Below are positions 20,056-26,266 of a DNA stretch of 42,387 nt, piece by piece. The DNA is from a virus, in the IMG/VR virus record IMGVR_UViG_3300021405_000028, positions 1-42,387 of that record; one strand, given 5' to 3'. The notes beneath the pieces were generated by a model. That model was not told the origin of the DNA and searched no databases. It saw only the letters and a program-made list of their open reading frames with translations. How positions within the stretch are numbered: the stretch's first letter is position 1; each line of letters opens with the position of its first letter. The translations under genes and the position numbers were made by a program.

Positions 20056-20317
20056 ATTGTGCGGGTCACTCAGGGTTGATAAAGCATTAACAATCATCAC
20101 GTTAGGAGTTTACAGGCTCGTACATCATAAAGCCACACATTTCTAAGTTATTGATTATAAACGCTCATTTGTGGACCTTGGTCACACTTGGTACGCCACT
20201 GTTACCGATTAATGAGCATGAGCACCAAGAAATAGGGCCAAAAGGCTGTTAATACCGATTTGTGGATAGTATGCTTATCCTCACGCGGGCTAGCAAAAAT
20301 GAAGGGGCTAACGTGAC
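20056..20317. other. Intergenic control region of integrase and cargo block
   Basis: The region holds the looser direct repeats at 20179-20198 and the operator at 20268, plus AT-rich sequence (for example AAGCATTAACAATCATCACG), and no credible gene. It must contain the promoter for the plus-strand cargo genes and probably attP. Confidence 0.5.
20266..20279. promoter_or_regulatory. Operator copy upstream of the cargo block
   Basis: ATAGTATGCTTATC contains the inverted AGCATACT core. Read on the other strand, it is flanked by CCCGCGTGA, then GGATAAGCATACT, matching the flank of the 14673 operator. It lies about 45 bases before the first cargo gene, suggesting that this block is also under repressor/Cro control. 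Confidence 0.68.
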
Positions 20318-20590
20318 ATGAGAGTCTGTAACATTTGCGAAGAAAGGGAATTGCCGACACGCACGAGATTCCCGAACTGCACTGTATGCCGCGCCAACAT
20401 GGGCGGGTGGTATCGCAAGGGGGTCGCCGCGATCTTAGAATACCGGCGCCGCTTACGGGTGCGCGAAACGCGGATGGACAACCTAGTTGAGGAAAAAGAC
20501 TTCACGGCTAACCAGCGTAAAAAACTGCTGTCGCCGCCCAAAAACAATAAGCCAACTATAAGGTACGTGCCACCCTCCCAGCGCAAGTAA
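20318..20590 (+). CDS. Zinc-knuckle protein, first cargo gene (90 aa)
   Basis: AAGGGG lies about 11 bases before ATG 20318. The N-terminus has CNICEERELPTRTRFPNC and CTVCRANMGGWYRKG, two Cys pairs that could bind one zinc. A basic helical region (EYRRRLRVRETRMDNL) and a Lys/Pro-rich tail follow. Such short Cys4 proteins in phages often bind nucleic acid. No specific function known. Confidence 0.65.
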   Translation: MRVCNICEERELPTRTRFPNCTVCRANMGGWYRKGVAAILEYRRRLRVRETRMDNLVEEKDFTANQRKKLLSPPKNNKPTIRYVPPSQRK

Positions 20591-20596
20591 GGAATC

Positions 20597-22126
20597 ATGG
20601 AAGAGCCGGTTAACATCATTGCGCCTGAGAATTTGCCGCCGCCGGCCGATGTGCCTCCTAAGGTCATCATCTTTGACCGGCAAAAGAAGATAGAAATTGT
20701 CGCGGAACTAATCAAAACCGCGCAACCCGTTTCTGCCGTTGCGGCGAAATACAGCGTGACCCCCGCGCAGCTTCGGGGGTGGAGCAATGCCTACAATGTC
20801 GAGGCGGTTAAGTGGCTCAAGGCGCAGACCGCTGAATCACTCTTGGGTGACGCGCCGCCGGACCAAGACGATGAGGGCGGGGTCAAGTACACAGCTACGG
20901 AACGGCGCATGTTACTTGCTCGATATCGCGCCTCGGGGTTATCGCCATTACACGCGGCCGACTTACTGAAAGTCCACCGCCGCACTTTGATGCGCTGGAT
21001 TGAAGCAGAGGCGGCGCTAGAGCAAAAATATACGCCGCGCAAAGCCATTGCCGGCCCAGGCGCAAACATCGAAGCAGAGGCCAGGGTCACAGCCGTTAAC
21101 CGCATGCTAGCGGGGGATCGCATACAAGACGTGGCGCGCGATTTGTTGGTCAGTCAAAAATCCATCCGCAATTGGTATCTAAAACAGACGGGCCAAAAAC
21201 TGAAGGCACGCGATTTAATCAAAAAGGAACCACCTAAAATGGAAACGAAGCCCGAGCCCGTAAAGATTCCCACGCCATCGACAAAGAAAAGCACGCCGCG
21301 CCGCTTCTTTTCTGGAAAGGAGAAAATTCTATATGCGGTGCGCGCCATAAAATTAGGCGTGTCAATTGAGCAAGCCGCTAAACAGTTAAAAGTGGGCATT
21401 TCGCCTTTGCGTATGTGGGTAAAGGCTTTCCACAAGTTAAAACCACAGCAAAAAGCGGCGGCAAAGATGGCGGCGCATGGAAAGATTTCCGATGATGTTC
21501 GATATAAAGCAATAGCGGATATTGAGGCGGGAATTCCGGCGCGCGAAGTTGCGGAAAAATATGGCGTGCATCGCGACAGTATTAAGGCTTGGTATGTCAG
21601 CACGGGCAAAAAATGGCCAAACCAATACGACAAAATTGACCGCAAAAAGCCGCTGCGACGCTTTCGAGATACCGACCCGCGCGCAATTGATGCGGTCAAT
21701 GCGGTTGCCAATGGCACAAGAATTTCTAAGGTTGCGGATGAGCTAGGCGTAAAGACTGGCACCATTCGTATGTGGTGGCGGCATGTTAAGGGGAATACCG
21801 ATTGGCCAAATCAATATACGGGTCAAGGGGGCGTAAAAAAATTCAAACGCGGCCCAAATGGCCCGCAAAAAAAGACCTTAGATCGGATATCGGTGCGTGA
21901 GGCTGTGCTGTCCAATAGTATGGTGCTAACCGCTGCGCAAAAAGGACTTGAGGAACTTAACGGGCACGCGCAGCCCATCAGCACAGGAAAGGCTACGCAT
22001 GATGCATTGGTGTTTTTGAGACTTGCGCGGGACGAATACACGAAAGGCGTTAAAGCTGGGAATATTCAAATCGATGAGCCCGCAATGCTATTTACCATGC
22101 TCGCCTTTCACACATTGAGCAAATGA
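20597..22126 (+). CDS. Protein with six tandem helix-turn-helix modules (509 aa)
   Basis: Six repeats of a transposase/Hin-like helix-turn-helix, each ending in a Trp-containing recognition helix, lie at about residues 28-62 (AQLRGW), 101-134 (TLMRW), 160-193 (SIRNW), 240-274 (PLRMW), 299-332 (SIKAWY) and 359-393 (TIRMWW). Linkers are basic and Pro/Lys-rich (PVKIPTPSTKKSTPRRFF). Modules 5 and 6 share a KWPNQY / DWPNQY tail, a trace of internal duplication. No DDE catalytic domain follows; the C-terminal 80 residues are helical. It may be a multi-site DNA-binding, bridging or regulatory protein. ATG 20597 follows AAGGAA. Confidence 0.8.
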   Translation: MEEPVNIIAPENLPPPADVPPKVIIFDRQKKIEIVAELIKTAQPVSAVAAKYSVTPAQLRGWSNAYNVEAVKWLKAQTAESLLGDAPPDQDDEGGVKYTATERRMLLARYRASGLSPLHAADLLKVHRRTLMRWIEAEAALEQKYTPRKAIAGPGANIEAEARVTAVNRMLAGDRIQDVARDLLVSQKSIRNWYLKQTGQKLKARDLIKKEPPKMETKPEPVKIPTPSTKKSTPRRFFSGKEKILYAVRAIKLGVSIEQAAKQLKVGISPLRMWVKAFHKLKPQQKAAAKMAAHGKISDDVRYKAIADIEAGIPAREVAEKYGVHRDSIKAWYVSTGKKWPNQYDKIDRKKPLRRFRDTDPRAIDAVNAVANGTRISKVADELGVKTGTIRMWWRHVKGNTDWPNQYTGQGGVKKFKRGPNGPQKKTLDRISVREAVLSNSMVLTAAQKGLEELNGHAQPISTGKATHDALVFLRLARDEYTKGVKAGNIQIDEPAMLFTMLAFHTLSK

Positions 22127-22154
22127 GGGATTTAACCAAAGGAGTGCAGATTAA

Positions 22155-22358
22155 ATGCTTATTTTGACGCGGCGGCCCACAGAGGTCTTAATGATTGGGC
22201 ACGATATCAAGATAGTTGTAATGGGGATTAAGGGAAATCAAGTGCGCATAGGAGTAAGCGCGCCAAAGAATGTCATGGTCGATAGGGAGGAAATTTACAT
22301 GCGGAAAAACCCTAATTACAGGCCGGACCCGCCATATGAGGTTGACGGCAATGGGTAA
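22155..22358 (+). CDS. csrA: CsrA/RsmA-family RNA-binding regulator
   Basis: The 67-aa product matches CsrA from end to end: [35 protein letters not shown], then EEIY. Key RNA-contact residues Leu4, Arg6 and Arg44 are present. The C-terminal tail ([16 protein letters not shown]) differs from host proteins. Host CsrA binds AnGGA motifs in mRNA leaders and represses or stabilises messages for carbon flux, biofilm and virulence. A phage copy could reprogram the lysogen or interfere with host CsrA. AAAGGAG, ten bases before ATG 22155, is itself a potential CsrA site. Confidence 0.92.
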   Translation: MLILTRRPTEVLMIGHDIKIVVMGIKGNQVRIGVSAPKNVMVDREEIYMRKNPNYRPDPPYEVDGNG

Positions 22359-22554
22359 GGCTATCCCAATTGAATCGGCCGGATGGGTTTCACTGGAAAC
22401 GGCTAAGAGAATGGCCGCAGTGTGTGAAAGAGAGGGCGTAGATCCGGCAAAGGTCTGCGCTCACTTTGGAATCGGCTGTATTTACGAATTACAGTCCGAG
22501 GATGTTTTTGACGCGCTTATTTTTATTGGCAAAAACAGCAAAGGAGTAGAGTAA
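22351..22554 (+). CDS. Small cargo protein (67 aa), unknown
   Basis: ATG 22351 overlaps the csrA stop, with GAGGTTGAC upstream. The longer open frame from 22270 lies inside csrA. The product ([40 protein letters not shown]) is helical and Cys-containing. It is probably co-translated with csrA. No recognised domain. Confidence 0.62.
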   Translation: MGKAIPIESAGWVSLETAKRMAAVCEREGVDPAKVCAHFGIGCIYELQSEDVFDALIFIGKNSKGVE

Positions 22555-22734
22555 ATGTTAAAAATTATCAAAATCGGAGCATTGGTATTGGCGTGCGGTA
22601 TCGCTCTTAGCGCGGCGGCTGATTGTGGCGGCGGCGGGGGTAATTGTGGCCCGCAGTGCCCCCCTTATCATCCAAGTGCAGTTACACCAATTGGTTCGCC
22701 CTTATGGGCGTTATCTGTGGCTTTCTTGAGTTGA
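22555..22734 (+). CDS. Secreted Cys/Gly/Pro-rich peptide (59 aa)
   Basis: The N-terminus is a typical signal peptide: a Lys-bearing start (MLKIIKIG), a hydrophobic core (ALVLACGIALS) and an AAA cleavage region. The mature part begins DCGGGGGNCGPQCPPYHPSA, with three Cys residues, and ends in a hydrophobic WALSVAFLS. VLAC in the signal is only a poor lipobox. ATG 22555 has an excellent ribosome-binding site (AAAGGAG, eight bases away), nearly the same context as csrA. It would be exported to the periplasm or surface. Its role is unknown. Confidence 0.7.
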   Translation: MLKIIKIGALVLACGIALSAAADCGGGGGNCGPQCPPYHPSAVTPIGSPLWALSVAFLS

Positions 22735-22769
22735 AATTTAGGGAGCATCGCAGCAGCCTAGCCGATTCG

Positions 22770-23003
22770 ATGGCTACGGTTGTCGAGCTTAAAGATAGGG
22801 CGGCGCTAGTCAATCACGTTGCAGGATTGCTAGCGCCGTTTAACTTGGGGTGGGATATCAAGGATATCGAGGCGTGCTTGACTGTCGAGTCCTACGGATG
22901 CAACGGGCCGCCGATCTTTGATAGGCGTACGGGCTGGCATACCTACCTTGTTTATCTTGACGGTTACGGGGTATTAGGTTTTACCGATGGACCGGCTCTA
23001 TAA
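22770..23003 (+). CDS. Small cargo protein (77 aa), unknown
   Basis: The open frame extends to 22644, but that part overlaps the secreted peptide out of frame. ATG 22770 or a TTG at 22731 (overlapping that peptide's stop, with GGGAG after it) are the likely starts. The product (ATVVELKDRAALVNHVAGLL; GWDIKDIEACLTVESYGC; HTYLVYLDGYGVLGFTDG) is a mixed alpha/beta protein. Unknown. Confidence 0.55.
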   Translation: MATVVELKDRAALVNHVAGLLAPFNLGWDIKDIEACLTVESYGCNGPPIFDRRTGWHTYLVYLDGYGVLGFTDGPAL

Positions 23004-23244
23004 ATTCTTAAATCCCGTGCGCGTGTACACGGCTGTTTGCGTCGTGCAAGGTATGTGGCTTGCATGTGTTGTTGATGATGCGATTAAGCGCCATTGGGGC
23101 AGCGCGATTGCCCACTGCATAGCCTTAGTAATTAATGGCGTAAGCATGTACAACATGCGCCGTACAATGTTTATGTCGATCTGGCATTCGGCAATAGCTC
23201 ATCAGGCAATGCATGCGCAAAAAGCGCCAGCCGATTCCGTATAA
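22987..23244 (+). CDS. Hydrophobic cargo protein (85 aa)
   Basis: ATG 22987 overlaps the preceding gene's 3' end. Two moderately hydrophobic stretches (VYTAVCVVQGMWLACVV and AIAHCIALVINGVSMY), separated by a short charged segment, suggest a two-helix membrane protein. Tail MFMSIWHSAIAHQAMHAQKA. Function unknown. Confidence 0.55.
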   Translation: MDRLYKFLNPVRVYTAVCVVQGMWLACVVDDAIKRHWGSAIAHCIALVINGVSMYNMRRTMFMSIWHSAIAHQAMHAQKAPADSV

Positions 23245-23401
23245 CCCCACATGCGCCGACTGCGGCGGGCCCCGCAGCGCTAGCAGCGGACAACGGTGCT
23301 TAAAGTGTTATTTGTGGCGAGCGTATATCAAGCGCGAAGAAAAAAAACTAAAGCACATCGAATCTATTCGTGATCACTTGCGCCCTGAGGCCGGCAAGTA
23401 A
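23213..23401 (+). CDS. Zinc-ribbon protein at the end of the cargo block (62 aa)
   Basis: The frame starts at ATG 23213 inside the previous gene and ends against the convergent holin-like gene. The motif CADCGGPRSASSGQRCLKCY provides a Cys4 zinc site. A basic helical tail follows (WRAYIKREEKKLKHIESIRD). It is probably a nucleic-acid-binding accessory; unassigned. Confidence 0.62.
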   Translation: MRKKRQPIPYNPTCADCGGPRSASSGQRCLKCYLWRAYIKREEKKLKHIESIRDHLRPEAGK

Positions 23402-23574
23402 CCGGCGAGCGCGGTAATAATCGCCGCGATCCCCGCCTCAATGCCGGCGGGCAGATTGATCCCGAATAGATGCAAAACGAAAACCCCGACTGCGGCAAGA
23501 CCGCCGCCGATACCTGATGCAATGGTAGAGCCCGAAGGCGCAAGGCCTGGGGCTGATGGTGGTACTGCGTTCAT
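23374..23574 (-). CDS. Holin-like membrane protein (66 aa)
   Basis: ATG 23574 overlaps the TAA of the preceding gene by one base. A Pro/Ser-rich N-terminus is followed by hydrophobic segments (IASGIGGGLAAVGVFVLHLF and IEAGIAAIITALAGYL) and a short basic end (PASGRK), typical of small phage holins. It lies right after the lysis-associated gene. It would permeabilise the inner membrane at the end of infection. Confidence 0.65.
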   Translation of the reverse strand: MNAVPPSAPGLAPSGSTIASGIGGGLAAVGVFVLHLFGINLPAGIEAGIAAIITALAGYLPASGRK

Positions 23575-23918
23575 TATGGGTAGTCCTTGAGTATTTGGGC
23601 CACTGGATCTAAGGGGCTGCATGGCACCCCATCGCAAACAAACTTCAAGTACGCCGCCGTATCGTTTTCATTCGGCGGCGCAAATTCATAAATGACTTGC
23701 TGTATGGTTAAGTCGCGCGCTGCGTAAAGCGCCAACTGGCGCTCAAGATCTGCCCAACCATCGGCGGGCGTATCAATGTCGCCGATTGCATTGGGGTCGC
23801 CTGAGTGCATGGAGTGCGGGCTATGGCGTAGGTCGCCAGGATTGTTATCACGAGTAGGCAAGGCGCCTGCGATCCCGAAGCCCTCACGCTCCGCTATCAA
23901 TCGCGCAAGCTTGCTCAA
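23574..23918 (-). CDS. Lysis- or virion-associated protein with RDNNPGDLRHSP motif (114 aa)
   Basis: The segment ALPTRDNNPGDLRHSPHS followed by DTPADGWADLERQLALYAAR matches a phage family whose NNPGNLR-like motif recalls small muralytic or transglycosylase-like proteins. The C-terminal half (QQVIYEFAPPNENDTAAYLK) is also typical of it. No complete lysozyme catalytic set (Glu-Asp-Thr) is visible, so the activity is uncertain. It precedes the holin-like gene, and TTG 23918 overlaps the tailspike stop. I see no other endolysin candidate in the window. Confidence 0.6.
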   Translation of the reverse strand: MSKLARLIAEREGFGIAGALPTRDNNPGDLRHSPHSMHSGDPNAIGDIDTPADGWADLERQLALYAARDLTIQQVIYEFAPPNENDTAAYLKFVCDGVPCSPLDPVAQILKDYP

Positions 23919-26266
23919 TAGCAGGCCAAAAAATAAACGGTTTGATTAGCCGCAGCCGCGCCCGTGGTTGAAACTTTAAGCGCCACCACACAAGTCGGCG
24001 TTGTGATCGATGTTACGGTGCCTACGGTGCCTGCAATGCTCGGCGTAACATTGATAGAGCGTGCCACCATGCCGGTAAAGGCTGCCGTGTAAGTGACCGT
24101 GCCGCCATCGGCGACATTCGCCTGACTGCCTGACTGTGTGAACGATGAGCGAATATTGGTAAAGGTCGCGGAATTATTGACAGAGAATCCGGTCAGTCCT
24201 TTAAATGTTTGCTGCCCAAAGAAAAAGTCGGTAATCGTTCCGGCCGCCATAAAGATGCCAGTAGCGAATAAAGGCACGCCGCGTTCATCGATGAAGTCGT
24301 TACTATCTATGCATAGCGTGGTGAATCCGCCATTGGGATTTATATGGATGCCTATCGGCTGGTTCGCGAGAGAGTCTGGCGTCAGCGCAATGAACTGATT
24401 CCGCTTGATTTCCGTGTAGCCTTGCTTGTTCGTAACGTTAGTCAGTATGTAGACACCTTCCGTAGGTCCAATGACCATGTTGTCTGTGACGGAAAGATTT
24501 GAGCAGACTTGATTCGCAACGGTGACCACCGTATCCCAGCGCACGAAATTCGAATAAAGCGTGGTGCCTGCAAACTCGCATTTGTTGTTGCAGATTTTTA
24601 CGTTCTGCACAGCGTATTGCTGCGGCGAGCCGCTTTGTCCCTGAAAGGTTACGCAAGCGCGAATCGTTGTCTGCCCAATATATGTGTAGTTGATAAAGTA
24701 GAATTCATTCCCTTGAATTAATATGCCCTCAACCCCGAAGGTCGGCGTGCCGTTGAAAACGATTACGCCCCAATCAGAGGTAACAAATTGATTATTAGCA
24801 ATAACCGTGTCTGTCACGATGCTTGCTAAGTTATTCGCAACGTACATGCCGTTGCGATAATTGAAAATCTTGTTATTTACGAAGCGATGGTTTGACCCGT
24901 GGACTTCGTAAGCAGAAGAACCGCCGGTAAGGCCTATGGTGTGCGGCGGGTTGTCCTGCCAGAATTCGTTGCCGTCGCAAATACAATCATCAACATAGGC
25001 ATAAATTGCCGTGTAATCTTGGTGATCTGTGCCGCCGTTTAGGAATAGACAATTCCTGATTACCCAGCGCTTACCTAAGATCACGCCCGATGAATTGCTT
25101 TGCGCACAAACAAGCTGCGAGGCGCCCGAGGAATTCTTGAACTGACACGCATCTATTAGCATGTCGTCGATGCGCGCAGCGATGCCACCCGGCGTGCCGC
25201 TCACGATGATTGAGCCCATGCCAAAAGTGACGTTATAACCGCCGTTCAATTGACCCGCGACGGTCTGCGGGCCGACAGCGGCGCTTAAGAATGAGATAGA
25301 CGAAGTGGTTGACGCGCTTACAATCTGGTTGCCGTTGTACCCGAGCGGCGTCACGCCAGACACAGTCACGCCGCTACCCACCGTGCAAGGGAATGGCTGC
25401 GCGGCAAAGGTGATGGTAGCAACCGCGCCCGTGCCGCTTGTTCCCGTCGTTACAACGTTATTAAGGCGCCCAGGGCTTACCGTATTGTTCAAGCCGTTCA
25501 TGTCAAAAATGACGCAGCGGAAAGAAATATTTGTCAGTACGGAATTTGTAAAGAAGAGCGCGAGATTTTTCGGCGCCGCATCGCTTGATTGATTGTTAGC
25601 TAGCGTGATCGAGGCGCCACGCTCGGCGATAACGTGCAAGTTCGATTTCATTAGCCAAGCAACCGTAATGCCCATCCCCTCTTGTGAGGTCACAGTGATC
25701 GGCACCGCGATATAAGCGCGTGAAAGAAGAATCGGACAGCCCGTAGCAGATGCAATGGTGACGGCGTTGCCTATAGCAGTCGTATCTAACGTGCCATTAA
25801 CTGTGTCGGCCGCATTACCGTTACCTACTGCCCCATAGCGCTCGGGGATAACAAAGCCCGTCGATAGATGCGAACCTATTGCAAAGTTTGTGGGCGTGAT
25901 GCTCGCAGCCAACTCGGCGGGGGTCTGCGGGTAAAGAATCCCGCCTAAGAACTGCGCCGTTAAAATTATTGTGAGTGCTGCGGCAGTGAGTGAGCCCTGT
26001 ACCTGATCGACGCTGTAAATCTGATTGCCAAACGAATCTTGCAGGATAAATTTGTAAGTTTTTGTCGGATCTAACCAAACTGGCGCCTGTCCATTGGAAT
26101 TTAAAATGACCGGGTTTGTATTTGGCGTTGTTTGCGTGCTGTCTACATAGGTTGCTTGCGGCGTAGATGTACCGGCAGCAAAGCTAAATAATTTTCCCCC
26201 AGGTAAGGGAACTCCACCGAAGCCCAAGCCCTGAAAAATAAGTGCTGGCGACAGTATTGCGGTCAT
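23915..26266 (-). CDS. Tailspike/receptor-binding protein with beta-helix (783 aa)
   Basis: The N-terminal virion-binding module (residues about 15-95) is homologous to that of the adjacent fibre. At 142-150 PERYGAVGNG marks the start of a pectate-lyase-like right-handed beta-helix that continues with repetitive NNxF / GNxF rungs (VNNKIFNYRNGMYVANN; IANNQFVTSDWGVIVFNG). A GT/S-rich beta module interrupts it at about 270-345. The C-terminal domain (QTFKGLTGFSVNNSATFTNI) is separate. It probably recognises or depolymerises host surface polysaccharide. ATG 26266 overlaps the fibre gene's TGA. Confidence 0.82.
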   Translation of the reverse strand: MTAILSPALIFQGLGFGGVPLPGGKLFSFAAGTSTPQATYVDSTQTTPNTNPVILNSNGQAPVWLDPTKTYKFILQDSFGNQIYSVDQVQGSLTAAALTIILTAQFLGGILYPQTPAELAASITPTNFAIGSHLSTGFVIPERYGAVGNGNAADTVNGTLDTTAIGNAVTIASATGCPILLSRAYIAVPITVTSQEGMGITVAWLMKSNLHVIAERGASITLANNQSSDAAPKNLALFFTNSVLTNISFRCVIFDMNGLNNTVSPGRLNNVVTTGTSGTGAVATITFAAQPFPCTVGSGVTVSGVTPLGYNGNQIVSASTTSSISFLSAAVGPQTVAGQLNGGYNVTFGMGSIIVSGTPGGIAARIDDMLIDACQFKNSSGASQLVCAQSNSSGVILGKRWVIRNCLFLNGGTDHQDYTAIYAYVDDCICDGNEFWQDNPPHTIGLTGGSSAYEVHGSNHRFVNNKIFNYRNGMYVANNLASIVTDTVIANNQFVTSDWGVIVFNGTPTFGVEGILIQGNEFYFINYTYIGQTTIRACVTFQGQSGSPQQYAVQNVKICNNKCEFAGTTLYSNFVRWDTVVTVANQVCSNLSVTDNMVIGPTEGVYILTNVTNKQGYTEIKRNQFIALTPDSLANQPIGIHINPNGGFTTLCIDSNDFIDERGVPLFATGIFMAAGTITDFFFGQQTFKGLTGFSVNNSATFTNIRSSFTQSGSQANVADGGTVTYTAAFTGMVARSINVTPSIAGTVGTVTSITTPTCVVALKVSTTGAAAANQTVYFLACY

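Noticed and set aside
20597-22126. IS element or transposase
   Set aside because: HTH modules resemble transposase DNA-binding domains, but there is no DDE or serine catalytic domain, and no inverted repeats were noticed at its borders.
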